Part shown: positions 33,468 to 42,454 of the stretch, in pieces
How positions within the stretch are numbered: position 1 is the first letter of the stretch
Layout of the letters: each line of letters opens with the position of its first letter
Assembly: GCA_910583935.1 (NCBI GenBank)
Contig: CAJTZM010000004.1
Location: 88,483-152,482 of the forward strand
Direction of reading: 5' to 3'
Source of the DNA: an uncultured Oscillospiraceae bacterium
GTDB taxonomy: Bacteria; Bacillota; Clostridia; Oscillospirales; Ruminococcaceae
DNA: 64,000 bases
Notes under the pieces: generated by a model
What the model was told of the DNA's origin: nothing
What the model saw: the letters and a program-made list of their open reading frames with translations, nothing else
Databases searched by the model: none
Position numbers and translations under genes: made by a program

Positions 33468-35873
33468 CTAATCCTCCCGATATTCCTCCACCAAATAGGC
33501 CTCCAGAATGTCGCCCTCCTTGATGTCGTTGAATTTTTCCATTGTCATACCGCATTCATAGCCGGAAGCGACCTCCCGCACATCGTCTTTAAAGCGTTTG
33601 AGGGAGGAAAGCTTGTCGTCCGCCACAATAATTCCGTCGCGCACCACCCGAATACTGGCGTTGCGGGCGATTTTGCCCTCCAGCACATAGCAGCCGGCTA
33701 CTACGCCAACGCCGGTAATCTTGTAGACCTGGCGGATCTCGGCGCGGCCCAGGTCCACATCCTTGTATTTGGGCGCAAGCATTCCCTTCATGGCGGCGGT
33801 CACATCCTCGATGGCATCGTAAATGATCCGGTACAGCCGAATCTCCACGCCGCTTTGCTCGGCGTTTTCCTTGGCCACCGGGTCAGGACGCACGTTGAAG
33901 CCGACAATAATCGCGTTGGAGGCTTCGGCCAGCATCACGTCTGATTCGCTCACCGCGCCGACCGCGCCGTGAATGACCCGCACCCGAACCTCTTCGTTGG
34001 ATATTTTCTCCAGCGACTGGCGCACCGCCTCCACCGATCCCATTACGTCGGCCTTTACAATCACCGGCAGTTCTTTCATCTCGCCCTCAGCGATCTGAGA
34101 GAACAGATTATCCAGCGTCACCTTCTGGTAGGACTTGAAGACTTCCTCCTTCTGCTCCTGACGGCGCTGCTCCACCAGCTCCCGAGCCAGACGTTCATCC
34201 TCTACAGCGTTGAAGGTATCCCCGGCCGAGGGAACCTCTGCCAGGCCGGTAATCTCCACCGGCACCGAGGGCCCAGCCGCTTCCACCTGGTTGCCATGCT
34301 CGTCGCACATGACCCGGACGCGGCCCAAAGCCGTTCCCGCGATGATCACGTCGCCGGTGTGCAGGGTGCCGTTCTGCACTAAAACGGTGGCCACCGGCCC
34401 GCGGCCTTTATCCAGCTTTGCCTCTACAACGGCGCCCTTGGCCAGCCGGTCCGGATTTGCCTTTAATTCCTTCATGTCCGCCACCAGCTGCACCATTTCC
34501 AAAAGGGTGTCGATCCCCTGCTTGGTCACGGCGGAAACAGGTACGCAGATCACATCGCCGCCCCATTCCTCGGGAACCAGCTCATATTCGGTCAGCTCCT
34601 GCTTGACCTTATCCGGATTGGCAGCTTCCTTATCCATCTTATTGATCGCCACGATGATGGATACCCCCGCCGCCTTTGCGTGGTTGATCGCCTCTACGGT
34701 CTGCGGCATAATACCGTCGTCCGCCGCCACCACCAGAATGGCAATGTCGGTAATCTGGGCGCCGCGGGCGCGCATAGAGGTAAAGGCCTCGTGTCCCGGG
34801 GTGTCCAAAAAGGTGATCGGCCGGCCGTTGACCGTAACCCGGTACGCGCCGATATGCTGGGTAATGCCGCCCGCCTCGGTCGAGGTCACGTTGGCGTGGC
34901 GGATCGCGTCCAGCAAAGAGGTTTTCCCGTGGTCTACATGGCCCATAACGACCACCACCGGGCTTCTCTCCTGTAAATTCTCATCGTCATCCTCACTGTC
35001 GTCAATCAGCCGGTCCTCAATGGTCAGGATGATTTCTTTTTCTACCTTGGCGCCAATTTCCATAGCGACCATGGCGGCGGTATCGTAGTCAATGACCTCG
35101 GTGACCGAAGCCATAACCCCTAAAGCCATCAGCCGCTTGATTACCTCGGCGGCGGTGACCTTCAGCCGGGCCGCCAATTCGCCCACCTGAATTTCATCCG
35201 GAATGGTGATTTCCAGCTTCTGGCGTCTTTGCCGCTCCATCTCCAGACGGCGCATCTTCTGGGCCTCCTTATCCTTGCGGGAGAACTGGGGGCGGCCCCG
35301 CTGGGCAGAGCGCTGAGACAGCTTCTGCTTTTTTACACCGGTGTCCCTGTTTCCAATGCTGGAGGTGGCGATGTTGTCGTATCTTTCGTTGTATTTGTCC
35401 AAATTCACCTGGGAGGTGCGCATATCCACATGCCGGCCTCGGGTTCCGCTGGAGCCCTGCTCCGAAACGGTTGCCGCCGGCGCGGACACAGCGCGTCCCG
35501 GCTGCGGACGGCGGCCGTTCTGCTGGATGGGCTTTCGTTCTGCCGGTTTTTTCCCCTGCTGCGGCTGTGGCGCCTTTTTTTCTTGTTCGGCGGCTTTTGC
35601 CGGCTCTTTCCCTTTGGATTCTTCTTTTTTCTGCTCCGGATTTGCCTGCGCCTTTTCCTCCGGTTCCTTTTTGCCGCTGGCAAAATAGCGGTCGAAGCTC
35701 TCCACCTGGTTTTTCTGGGTGAAATGCTCAAACACAACGTTTAATTCTTCTTCGGTCAGCGCCGTCATATGTTTTTTTTGCGTGTCAAAGTGTTGGCCCA
35801 GCAAAGCAATGACGTCTTTACTGGGGACGTTTAGGTCCTTGGCCACTTCGTGTACGCGGTATTTTACCATCAT
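33468..35873 (-). CDS. infB: Translation initiation factor IF-2
   Basis: The 801-residue GTPase delivers initiator tRNA. An IF2_N domain is followed by a Lys/Glu/Pro/Gln-rich region (about residues 70-200), a second IF2_N, and the G domain with GHVDHGKTS, DTPGHEAF and NKMD. Domains II-IV end in RDGIIVADDKLSSLKRFKDD. Its start overlaps the stop of the L7Ae-like gene. ATG ATG gives two possible starts, one codon apart. Confidence 0.97.
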   Translation of the reverse strand: MMVKYRVHEVAKDLNVPSKDVIALLGQHFDTQKKHMTALTEEELNVVFEHFTQKNQVESFDRYFASGKKEPEEKAQANPEQKKEESKGKEPAKAAEQEKKAPQPQQGKKPAERKPIQQNGRRPQPGRAVSAPAATVSEQGSSGTRGRHVDMRTSQVNLDKYNERYDNIATSSIGNRDTGVKKQKLSQRSAQRGRPQFSRKDKEAQKMRRLEMERQRRQKLEITIPDEIQVGELAARLKVTAAEVIKRLMALGVMASVTEVIDYDTAAMVAMEIGAKVEKEIILTIEDRLIDDSEDDDENLQERSPVVVVMGHVDHGKTSLLDAIRHANVTSTEAGGITQHIGAYRVTVNGRPITFLDTPGHEAFTSMRARGAQITDIAILVVAADDGIMPQTVEAINHAKAAGVSIIVAINKMDKEAANPDKVKQELTEYELVPEEWGGDVICVPVSAVTKQGIDTLLEMVQLVADMKELKANPDRLAKGAVVEAKLDKGRGPVATVLVQNGTLHTGDVIIAGTALGRVRVMCDEHGNQVEAAGPSVPVEITGLAEVPSAGDTFNAVEDERLARELVEQRRQEQKEEVFKSYQKVTLDNLFSQIAEGEMKELPVIVKADVMGSVEAVRQSLEKISNEEVRVRVIHGAVGAVSESDVMLAEASNAIIVGFNVRPDPVAKENAEQSGVEIRLYRIIYDAIEDVTAAMKGMLAPKYKDVDLGRAEIRQVYKITGVGVVAGCYVLEGKIARNASIRVVRDGIIVADDKLSSLKRFKDDVREVASGYECGMTMEKFNDIKEGDILEAYLVEEYRED

Positions 35874-36193
35874 AATGCAGATTCCTCCTTGTTCGAATCG
35901 TCGGCCAGCTGCGCCAGTTTTTTGGCAAAGCCCTTGTCCGCTACCGCCAAAATTCCCGCTCGTTTTCCCGCCGCAAACCAGATTTCATCCATGGTCAGCG
36001 GCAGCGTTTTTATCAAAGCGCCGGACCTTTGGCAAACCAGCGCGATTTCTTTTTGGGATTTGAGGGATAAATCCCTTGCGAGCAGGACCAGCCCGGCGTT
36101 TTTCTTTTCCACCGATTCCCGGACCGCCTCAAAACCCAGGACCAGTTTCCCAGCCTTTTTGCTCAAAGACAGCATGGAAGCCAGCTTATTCAC
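35870..36193 (-). CDS. ylxQ: L7Ae/L30e-type RNA-binding protein (YlxQ)
   Basis: The 107-residue protein has the L7Ae fold: LASMLSLSKKAGKLVLGFEA, then LVLLARDLSLKSQKEIALVC. Firmicutes carry this kink-turn-binding protein between ylxR and infB. It overlaps ylxR by 8 bases at its start and infB by 4 at its end, so the genes are tightly coupled. Confidence 0.9.
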   Translation of the reverse strand: MNKLASMLSLSKKAGKLVLGFEAVRESVEKKNAGLVLLARDLSLKSQKEIALVCQRSGALIKTLPLTMDEIWFAAGKRAGILAVADKGFAKKLAQLADDSNKEESAL

Positions 36194-36455
36194 TGCTTTG
36201 CAACGCCTCCTCCATCCGGTCGTACACTTCTTCAGGAATCCGGCAGGAAAACGCTTTCTCCAGCCGTCGGGCCTTCCTGGCTTTCTTTAAGCACTCAATG
36301 TCGCAGCAGACATAGGCACCCCGCCCAGCCTTCTTCCCGGTCAGATCCAGCGATATCTCCCCTTCTTGATTTTTTACCACCCGGACCAGCTCCCGCTTCG
36401 GCTTCATCTGGCCGCAGCCGGTACACATCCGCATTGGGACCTTTCGCGTCGGCAT
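36186..36455 (-). CDS. ylxR: YlxR/RnpM RNA-binding protein
   Basis: The 89-residue protein has the YlxR signature MRMCTGCGQMKPKRELVRVV and GRGAYVCCDIECLKKARK. In Bacillus subtilis the homologue binds and modulates RNase P, hence the name RnpM. It lies between nusA and the L7Ae-like gene in the conserved order. Confidence 0.92.
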   Translation of the reverse strand: MPTRKVPMRMCTGCGQMKPKRELVRVVKNQEGEISLDLTGKKAGRGAYVCCDIECLKKARKARRLEKAFSCRIPEEVYDRMEEALQSSE

Positions 36456-36482
36456 TTTCCTCCCCCTTCCCTTTTACAATGG

Positions 36483-37535
36483 CTATTCTTCTCCGTAGAA
36501 TCCGCTTTCGGGTTTAATGTCGATCTTCCAGCCGGTGAGCTTAGCCGCCAGACGGGCGTTCTGCCCTTTGTTGCCGATGGCCAGCGACAGCTGGTTGTCC
36601 GGCACCTTTACAGTGCAGTTTTTGCTCCCGTCCTCCGCAACCTCTACCGATACCACCTGAGAGGGCGACAGCGCGGCGGCCACAAACTCGCTGGGGTCTT
36701 CCGAATATTTTACCACGTCTATCTTTTCCCCATTCAGCTCGTCGACAATCTTCGCCACCCGCGCCCCTTTAGGGCCGATGCAGGCGCCTACCGCGTCTAC
36801 ATTGGGGTCCTTGGAGTAAACGGCGATTTTGGTGCGGGAACCGGCCTCCCGGGAGATGGCCTTCAGCTCCACCGTTCCGTCGTAAAGCTCCGGGACCTCC
36901 ATCTCAAACAGCCGCTTGACCAGCCCCGGATGGGTGCGGGACAGCATGACCCGCGGTCCCCGGTCGGTGGGCGCCACCTCCACCACATAAACCTTGACAT
37001 GATCGCCCTCGTGCAGCTCCTCGCCCGGCACCTGCTCCTGACGGGTGAGCATCGCCTCGGATTTACCAATTTCCAGCGTCGCCGAACCGCGGACCGGATC
37101 GGTGCGGACCACCTTCGCGGAGATAATCTCGTGCTCCCGGCTCTGGAATTCCTGCATCATCTGACCCCGCTCCGCCTCTCGAATGCCCTGGCGGATCACA
37201 TGCTTCGCGGCCTGGGCGGCAATGCGCCCAAACTGCTTAGTCTCCAGCGGGATATCCACCGTCGAGCCGGTTTGAGCCTTTTTGTCGTATTTATATGCGT
37301 CCTCCAAAAGAATTTCGGTGTTGGGGTTTTCTACTGCTTCCACCACCATTTTACGGATCGCCACCGAAAACTTTCCCTTTTCCGGATCAATTTCAACCTG
37401 TCCGTTTTCGCTTCCGCCGTAGTCTCGCTTTACCGCAATGGCGATAGCCGCTTTGATTTTTTCCAGCAGATAGTCGGCAGGGATCCCCTTCTCCTTTTCC
37501 AAAAGGGCCAGCGCCTCAAAAAATTCGGTGTTCAT
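36483..37535 (-). CDS. nusA: Transcription termination/antitermination protein NusA
   Basis: The 350-residue protein contains the NusA N-terminal domain (FEALALLEKEKGIPADYLLE), an S1 domain, and two KH domains (GACIGPKGARVAKIVDEL and LSLAIGNKGQNARLAAKLTG). It ends after KH2, the usual short form in Firmicutes, without the proteobacterial C-terminal repeats. The ATG overlaps the rimP stop (TAATG). Confidence 0.96.
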   Translation of the reverse strand: MNTEFFEALALLEKEKGIPADYLLEKIKAAIAIAVKRDYGGSENGQVEIDPEKGKFSVAIRKMVVEAVENPNTEILLEDAYKYDKKAQTGSTVDIPLETKQFGRIAAQAAKHVIRQGIREAERGQMMQEFQSREHEIISAKVVRTDPVRGSATLEIGKSEAMLTRQEQVPGEELHEGDHVKVYVVEVAPTDRGPRVMLSRTHPGLVKRLFEMEVPELYDGTVELKAISREAGSRTKIAVYSKDPNVDAVGACIGPKGARVAKIVDELNGEKIDVVKYSEDPSEFVAAALSPSQVVSVEVAEDGSKNCTVKVPDNQLSLAIGNKGQNARLAAKLTGWKIDIKPESGFYGEE

Positions 37536-38023
37536 TACCTGAGTCCTCCCATATCGATTTCTTCATACAAACGAACGAACGCAGTCTCGTCCGCTCCAAC
37601 CGTCATTTCCAAATCGCCGTCTAACAACAGGGTGATTTTTCCATCCCCGTACCCGGCCAGCTGGCCAATGAAGTCCCGCTCTCCCTCTACCGGACGGATC
37701 AGCCGCACATGGATATCCGCGCCCATAAACGCCTCAAAATGCTGCGGCCGGCGCAGATCCCGGCCAATCCCCGGGGAGGACACCTCCAGCGTATAGCTCT
37801 GAGGGATAGGATCCACCTCGTCTAAAATCGGGCTCAGCCGCCGGCTGACGTTTTCACAGTCGTCGATATTGACCCCTGCCTCCTTGTCGAGAAAAACGCG
37901 CAGATACCAAATCGACCCTTCCTTCTCAAAGCGCACATCCCAAAGCTGAAGGCCCAGCTCGTCAACAATCGGCCGCACCAGCTCGGTGACAACGCCGACC
38001 GTGTTCTTTTTCTCGGATGCCAT
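37535..38023 (-). CDS. rimP: Ribosome maturation factor RimP
   Basis: The 162-residue protein has RimP motifs: VRPIVDELGLQLWDVRFEKE, NIDDCENVSRRLSPILDE and YTLEVSSPGIGRDLRRPQHF. RimP acts in 30S subunit assembly. It is the first gene of the nusA-infB operon, with a clear promoter and a hairpin-containing leader of about 140 bases upstream. Confidence 0.95.
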   Translation of the reverse strand: MASEKKNTVGVVTELVRPIVDELGLQLWDVRFEKEGSIWYLRVFLDKEAGVNIDDCENVSRRLSPILDEVDPIPQSYTLEVSSPGIGRDLRRPQHFEAFMGADIHVRLIRPVEGERDFIGQLAGYGDGKITLLLDGDLEMTVGADETAFVRLYEEIDMGGLR

Positions 38024-38113
38024 AAACCTCTCTCCTTTTCCCCGGCTGCTATGCTCCTTTTTTCACCGGAAAGGCTTTCGCCCAGTAAAAACAGGAAAAG
38101 CCCTTATACAAAC

Positions 38114-38139
38114 GAAAGAGCGGGAAACCCCACTCTTTC
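38114..38139 (-). other. Hairpin in the rimP-nusA-infB operon leader
   Basis: Two 7-bp arms (38114-38120 and 38133-38139) are extended by a GGG/CCC pairing after one mismatch. The hairpin lies about 25 bases after the expected transcription start. A 14-codon ATG frame (38104-38148) runs through it but has no properly spaced ribosome binding site. The structure may be an attenuation or processing site. Confidence 0.4.
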
Positions 38140-38165
38140 ATCATTCATCCTTATTACCATAAACT

Positions 38166-38194
38166 AGTATAGCACAGTTTTTCCCATCACGCAA
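38166..38194 (-). promoter_or_regulatory. Promoter of the rimP-nusA-infB operon
   Basis: On the minus strand TTGCGT and TATACT are separated by 17 bases, about 140 bases upstream of the rimP start. Confidence 0.65.
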
Positions 38195-38304
38195 CCCTTT
38201 TTTCACGGATTCTGGACAGTTTTTTGCCGCTTACCGGCAAAAAACATACAAAATGCAAGCCTTTCGTCCCCGGGGTCTTTTCCATCTGCAGTCAGGACCA
38301 AGGC

Positions 38305-38682
38305 TTATTCCCACCGGTCCGGCAGCAGCTGACCGACCGTTTTCGTCCGCCCGCCAGGCAAAAGAACCTGACACAGATGGTTTTCATCGTGCACCTGGCA
38401 AAGGAATTCCCTGCAACGCCCGCAGGGCGGAACGACCTCGCCGTTTTCCTCTACCGCCACGAGCTGCTCTGCCCGGGACTCCCCGTCGGTCACCATGGCG
38501 GCCACCGCCGCATGCTCAGCACAAAAGCCCATGGAACAGGGGGTATATATGCACACGCCGGTATAAACCTTCCCGTTTGCCGCCAGCAGCGCCGCCGCCA
38601 CCGAGCCGGCGTAAGCGTTTTTCGAAAGCTTCCGTGGCGCCAGTGTCCTCTGCGCAATCTGTTTGAGCGCTTCAAATTCCAT
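38305..38682 (-). CDS. Cytidine deaminase-family protein
   Basis: The 125-residue enzyme has both zinc motifs of the cytidine/blasticidin deaminase fold: CAEHAAVAAMV and PCGRCREFL. The expected reaction is deamination of cytidine or a related nucleoside in salvage. The first motif is Cys-Ala-Glu rather than the His-Ala-Glu of many cytidine deaminases, so blasticidin-S-deaminase-like or other specificity is possible. AAGGAGG precedes the ATG at 38682, which lies inside the end of the upstream GNAT gene (11-base overlap). Confidence 0.82.
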   Translation of the reverse strand: MEFEALKQIAQRTLAPRKLSKNAYAGSVAAALLAANGKVYTGVCIYTPCSMGFCAEHAAVAAMVTDGESRAEQLVAVEENGEVVPPCGRCREFLCQVHDENHLCQVLLPGGRTKTVGQLLPDRWE

Positions 38683-39118
38683 GGGACCCCTCCTTCTCAA
38701 AATCCATCACATAAACGATTTCATCCTCGTAGTCGTTTTTGCCGCCAGCCTTTTCATAGATCCGGCAGGCCCGGGGATTTCCCTTGTCGGTGATGACAAA
38801 AAGCTCCGAGCAGCCGATTTCCTGGGCATAGCCGGCAAGCCAAGTCATAAACCGCGTGCCGATGCCTTGGTCCTGCCAGGGCTTCAGCAGCCCCAAAGAA
38901 TACAAAAAGAACATGGTTTTCCCATCCGGACGAGGCAGCAGGTAGGCGTAAGCCATCCCCACCAGCCTTTCCCCATCAAAGGCGCCGAAGGAGCAGGTGT
39001 TGGGCGCGCCGAAAAATCCGTACAGACAATTTAAATCGAAAATCATACCGTCCTCCCGAAGCAGCGGCTCCATTATCAGGACATCCGCACCCGTCAACGG
39101 ACGAAAGGAAAGCTCCAT
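38672..39118 (-). CDS. GNAT-family N-acetyltransferase
   Basis: The 148-residue protein has a GNAT core with SLGLLKPWQDQGIGTRFMTW and the following ELFVITDKGNPRACRIYEKAGG. The start at 39118 has AAGGAG 8 bases upstream; the ATG two codons earlier is too close to it. It overlaps the deaminase gene and follows the creatininase-like gene, all in one direction. The substrate is unknown. Confidence 0.82.
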   Translation of the reverse strand: MELSFRPLTGADVLIMEPLLREDGMIFDLNCLYGFFGAPNTCSFGAFDGERLVGMAYAYLLPRPDGKTMFFLYSLGLLKPWQDQGIGTRFMTWLAGYAQEIGCSELFVITDKGNPRACRIYEKAGGKNDYEDEIVYVMDFEKEGSHGI

Positions 39119-39142
39119 ACCCATTCTCCTTTCCGCAAAAAG

Positions 39143-39907
39143 CTACCTGTTCGGCAAAGCCGCCTTTTGGAATTCCGCCAAAAAGTGCAGAATAAAGTCC
39201 CCGCAGGCCTTGAGCATCTCTTCACCCCATTGGACCGTGGCCTTTTTCGGATCATCCGGCCCGTACCAGCCGCCGGGCGAAATATTTCGGAACAGACGCG
39301 GCGTCAGCACCGTCACTCCATCCAGAGAAACCTCCGACATCCCCGCGCATTGTAAAGTATCGGATAGGTCCTGGGGAGTCAGGGGAATATAGTCCTCCAT
39401 GTGAACATAGCCAGGATCAATGGCCAGCATGGCCGCTGTTTCCTCCGCTCCTCCATGGCCGCCCTTCCATTGGGGGTTTAACTGCCCTGCGATCTGCCAC
39501 CAGTTGACCAACGCCGCTAAAGCTCCCCGTCCGTTTAAGTCAATGCCGATCTGCTGCAGAACCGGGTTGTTCCCGCCGTGGCCGTTTAAAAAAACAAACC
39601 GGCGGATCCCGTATCCATAAAGCTGTTCCACGATTTTGGACACAATACAGTGCAGCCCGTCCGGTCCGATGGAAATTGTGCCCGGAAACCCACCGTGATG
39701 ATCCGCAACGCCATAGGGAATCGCCGGCAGAATCAGCGCATCGCTTTCCCGGTCAATCTGCTCGGCAATTTTGCCGGGCACCAGAAAGTCGGTACCCAGC
39801 GCCAGATGGGAGCCATGATTTTCTATGCTTCCCACCGGCAAAACCGCCAGATCGTGGGTTTTAAAGTATATCTCTGCCTGCTTCCAGCTCATCGCTTCCA
39901 ACCGCAT
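39143..39907 (-). CDS. Creatininase-family amidohydrolase
   Basis: The 254-residue protein has the metal-binding pattern of the creatininase family: LPVGSIENHGSHLALGTD, VFLNGHGGNNPVLQQ and GHGGAEETAAMLAI. Members hydrolyse cyclic amides such as creatinine or act in mycofactocin and riboflavin-type pathways; nothing nearby shows the substrate. AGGAGG lies 8 bases before the ATG at 39907. A small DUF6440-type gene lies 18 bases upstream. Confidence 0.85.
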   Translation of the reverse strand: MRLEAMSWKQAEIYFKTHDLAVLPVGSIENHGSHLALGTDFLVPGKIAEQIDRESDALILPAIPYGVADHHGGFPGTISIGPDGLHCIVSKIVEQLYGYGIRRFVFLNGHGGNNPVLQQIGIDLNGRGALAALVNWWQIAGQLNPQWKGGHGGAEETAAMLAIDPGYVHMEDYIPLTPQDLSDTLQCAGMSEVSLDGVTVLTPRLFRNISPGGWYGPDDPKKATVQWGEEMLKACGDFILHFLAEFQKAALPNR

Positions 39908-39925
39908 CAGCAAGACCTCCTTTCT

Positions 39926-40114
39926 TTATTTCCAATCCTCCATACCGCCGGTTACCGGCTTCCCCTCCCGGTCCACCAGTACGGTCAGACCGCCGGAATA
40001 GCCCTCGCGCCGGTACAGGTATTGAACGCCGGTAGCTCTGTCCATCCAGACCTCTATGATGCCCGATCCAAATCCGCTTTGACCAAAAATCCTGACAAAC
40101 CGCTTTTCATCCAT
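39926..40114 (-). CDS. Small DUF6440-type protein
   Basis: The 62-residue protein matches the DUF6440 pattern: KRFVRIFGQSGFGSGIIEVW, then DRATGVQYLYRREGYSGGLT VLVDREGKPV. The role is unknown; it lacks a membrane segment or signal. GGGAGG precedes the ATG, and the promoter at 40207-40236 drives it together with the creatininase-like gene. Confidence 0.75.
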   Translation of the reverse strand: MDEKRFVRIFGQSGFGSGIIEVWMDRATGVQYLYRREGYSGGLTVLVDREGKPVTGGMEDWK

Positions 40115-40206
40115 TGAATCTTCCTCCCTTTGCGCTGCGGCATCCTTTTTTGCCTTGGCCTATCTGCAAAAGCTCCGCCTGTTCAGCTAGAGCATCTGAT
40201 AGCTTT

Positions 40207-40236
40207 ATCATAACAAATCCCGTCAGCCTGTGTCAA
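40207..40236 (-). promoter_or_regulatory. Promoter for the DUF6440/creatininase operon
   Basis: On the minus strand TTGACA and TATGAT are separated by 18 bases, about 90 bases upstream of the DUF6440 start. Confidence 0.65.
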
Positions 40237-40410
40237 CGAAACTCCCTTCTAAATTTCCCGAATCCTCAGTCTTCAATTTTTGTCACAAACCATGCCGGAG
40301 GATGGTTTTTATAGTCGGTACGAAAATCCGGTCAAGGCAAGACAAACCCTCTTTCTTACCGAAAGCTTCGGCAAGTTGGAGCGGCGCGAGAAATTCCCAT
40401 TAGATTCTTC

Positions 40411-40439
40411 TTGTTTTTTTGTCTGATCGGGCATAAAAT
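40411..40439 (+). promoter_or_regulatory. Promoter for the VanY-like peptidase gene
   Basis: TTGTTT and TAAAAT are separated by 17 bases, about 50 bases upstream of the ATG. Confidence 0.5.
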
Positions 40440-40488
40440 ACTCTTTGGGTTTCAGAAGTATCTACCAATTCGTAGGAGGACAACATAA

Positions 40489-41400
40489 ATGGAAAAAAGA
40501 AAAGTCAAACGATATACTCGACAGCAGGTTCGGCGCAACCGGATCATTGCCTTTTTTTGTCTTGTCGCGCTGTGTATTCTCTTAGTCTTCCTGCTTGTTC
40601 AGGGAATCAAGGCTCTAATAGGCGGTGATGAGGAAGGTACGGGCAGCTCTTCCGCCGCTGTTTCTCAAAGCGCAAAACCGGACAAATCCAGCAAGTCCGC
40701 CGTCTCCTCCTCTCAGCCTGAGAGCGACTCGTCCTCCGCTTCCTCTGCTTCCTCCTCGGAAGCTTCCTCTCAGCCGCCGGATTCTTCCAGTTCTTTCCAA
40801 GTCCTCAGCAGCTCTTCTTCGCAACCGGCCAGCTCCGAAGATCCGTATTACGAAGCGTCTATGCCGCTGCTGGTCAATCCGGACCATCTGATGCCGGAGG
40901 ACTACAAACCTACCGTGGTCAGCGTAGGCGGCAATTACAAGCTGGAAACTCGGGCTGCCGCCGCCTGGCAGAAAATGCAGGCCGCCGCCTCTAACGACGG
41001 GGTTTCCTTGTGGATTATCTCCGCCTACCGCACCCTGGAGCGGCAGACTGAGCTGTACAACGAAAAGGTAGAGGAGTACAAGGCCTTAGGATACAGTGAA
41101 GCGGACGCCAAGGCAGAGGCAGGGAAATGGGTCGCCGTCCCCGGCACCTCGGAGCATTGCCTAGGATACGCGGCAGACCTGTGCTCGCTGGAGGAAAGCT
41201 TCGAAAACTCCAGCCAGTTTGCGTGGCTGCAAAAACACTGCGCCCAGTACGGCTTTATCCTGCGCTATCCCAAGGATAAGGTGGACATTACCAAGATCAG
41301 CTACGAGCCCTGGCACTACCGCTATGTGGGCAGCAATCATGCCCAGATCATCATGTCCAAGGGCCTTTGTCTGGAGGAATACCTGGAGCAGTACGCTTAA
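40489..41400 (+). CDS. M15-family D-alanyl-D-alanine carboxypeptidase (VanY-like)
   Basis: The 303-residue protein has a basic N-terminus, one membrane anchor (about 19-42, IIAFFCLVALCILLVFLLVQ), a Ser-rich linker of about 70 residues and the M15B peptidase domain with SAYRTLERQTELY, the zinc-binding GTSEHCLGYAADL and EPWHYRYVG. It is expected to trim D-Ala from peptidoglycan stems outside the membrane. GGAGG lies upstream. No vancomycin-resistance genes are nearby, so a housekeeping wall role is more likely. Confidence 0.9.
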   Translation: MEKRKVKRYTRQQVRRNRIIAFFCLVALCILLVFLLVQGIKALIGGDEEGTGSSSAAVSQSAKPDKSSKSAVSSSQPESDSSSASSASSSEASSQPPDSSSSFQVLSSSSSQPASSEDPYYEASMPLLVNPDHLMPEDYKPTVVSVGGNYKLETRAAAAWQKMQAAASNDGVSLWIISAYRTLERQTELYNEKVEEYKALGYSEADAKAEAGKWVAVPGTSEHCLGYAADLCSLEESFENSSQFAWLQKHCAQYGFILRYPKDKVDITKISYEPWHYRYVGSNHAQIIMSKGLCLEEYLEQYA

Positions 41401-41420
41401 AACGCCTGCCGCGGCGCATA

Positions 41421-41452
41421 AAAAATGGGGAGCCAAAAGGCTCCCCATTTTT
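41421..41452. terminator. Bidirectional terminator
   Basis: A 14-bp perfect stem (41421-41434 with 41439-41452) has a four-base loop and A/T ends, between the peptidase and dehydrogenase genes. Confidence 0.9.
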
Positions 41453-41455
41453 GTG

Positions 41456-42319
41456 TCAGTCCTCATAATACTTGATCAGCGCCTGGGTTCCTAAATCCCC
41501 CAGACCTTTTTCCTCCAGCTCCCGGTACATCCGCAGCGCTTCGTCCAAAACGCCTAGCTGGGCCCCCGCCGCCTGGGCCTCCTCGTCCGCAATGGCCATA
41601 TCCTTGATAAAATGCTTGATGAAAAATCCCGGATCCATGTTTCCCTTTAGGATCTGCGCGCCGTTGTTGGAGAGCTGCCAGCTTGCCGCCGCGCCGGAAC
41701 CGATGGTGTCCAGCATCACCTGCGGATCCATTCCCTTGGCTTTGGCATAAGCGATAGCCTCACACACCCCGGCAATCGTCCCGGCGATGGCGATCTGGTT
41801 TGCCATCTTGCAGTGTTGTCCGCAGCCCGCCGGTCCTTGGTAGACAATGTTTTTGCCCATCGCCTCGAAAATGGGCAGACAGGTATCGAATGCCGGCTTT
41901 TCCCCGCCGACCATAATGGCCAGCGTTCCGTTTTTCGCGCCGGTATCCCCGCCGGAAACCGGCGCGTCCAGTGCGTGCAGGCCCTTCTCCCGGGCTTTCT
42001 CAAAAATCCGCTGGGAAAGCTGCGGGCTGGTGGTGGTCATGTCGATAAGATACGCGCCGGGCTGGGCGTTTTCCAAAATACCATCTTCCCCAAAATACAC
42101 CTGCTCTACGTCCTTAGGGTATCCCACGATGGTGATCACCGCGTCCTGATCCTTTGCGCACGCGCCGGCGCTATCACACCACACGGCCCCCTCGTCGATG
42201 ACCTCCTGCGCCTTGGACTTTGTCCGGTTATAAACCGAAACCGCATACCCATGCCGCATCAGATGCCGTACCATAGATTTTCCCATTACGCCAATGCCGA
42301 TAAAACCAATTTTTTTCAC
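41456..42319 (-). CDS. 3-hydroxyisobutyrate/tartronate-semialdehyde reductase-type dehydrogenase
   Basis: The 287-residue enzyme belongs to the beta-hydroxyacid dehydrogenase family: Rossmann motif GFIGIGVMGKSMV, substrate motif DAPVSGGDTGAKNGTLAIMV and the catalytic-lysine region GCGQHCKMANQIAIAG. It reduces a short 3-oxo acid with NAD(P)H; GarR-type activity would link to the glycerate module at 13.7-17.7 kb, but the distance leaves this open. The start is GTG at 42319 with AAGGGG upstream; the longer frame has no ribosome binding site. Confidence 0.87.
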   Translation of the reverse strand: MKKIGFIGIGVMGKSMVRHLMRHGYAVSVYNRTKSKAQEVIDEGAVWCDSAGACAKDQDAVITIVGYPKDVEQVYFGEDGILENAQPGAYLIDMTTTSPQLSQRIFEKAREKGLHALDAPVSGGDTGAKNGTLAIMVGGEKPAFDTCLPIFEAMGKNIVYQGPAGCGQHCKMANQIAIAGTIAGVCEAIAYAKAKGMDPQVMLDTIGSGAAASWQLSNNGAQILKGNMDPGFFIKHFIKDMAIADEEAQAAGAQLGVLDEALRMYRELEEKGLGDLGTQALIKYYED

Positions 42320-42421
42320 GATACCCCTTCTTTCTGCCTTTCTGCTTTTTATTCTAATCAACCGTCCGGTCAAATGCAAGAAAGATTTACCGCTTGTTCA
42401 CAATTTTATCCTTTCTCCCTC

Positions 42422-42450
42422 TTGCATTTGCCTTAGCAATGTACTATGAT
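42422..42450 (+). promoter_or_regulatory. Promoter of htpG
   Basis: TTGCAT and TATGAT are separated by 17 bases. The expected start of transcription falls at the left arm of the CIRCE element. Confidence 0.65.
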
Positions 42451-42454
42451 ATTT

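Larger units (their letters stand above)
40115..40488. other. Divergent intergenic region
   Basis: This region holds the two promoters at 40207-40236 (minus) and 40411-40439 (plus). I see no other gene or structured element in the intervening AT-richer sequence. Confidence 0.45.

Noticed and set aside
34210..35088. A 292-codon plus-strand open frame
   Set aside because: It is antisense to infB, Ser/Thr/Ala-rich, and shows no start signal.
36366..37796. A 476-codon open frame on the plus strand
   Set aside because: It is antisense to nusA and rimP, both clearly real. It has no ribosome binding site or recognisable domain and follows from codon bias of the real genes.
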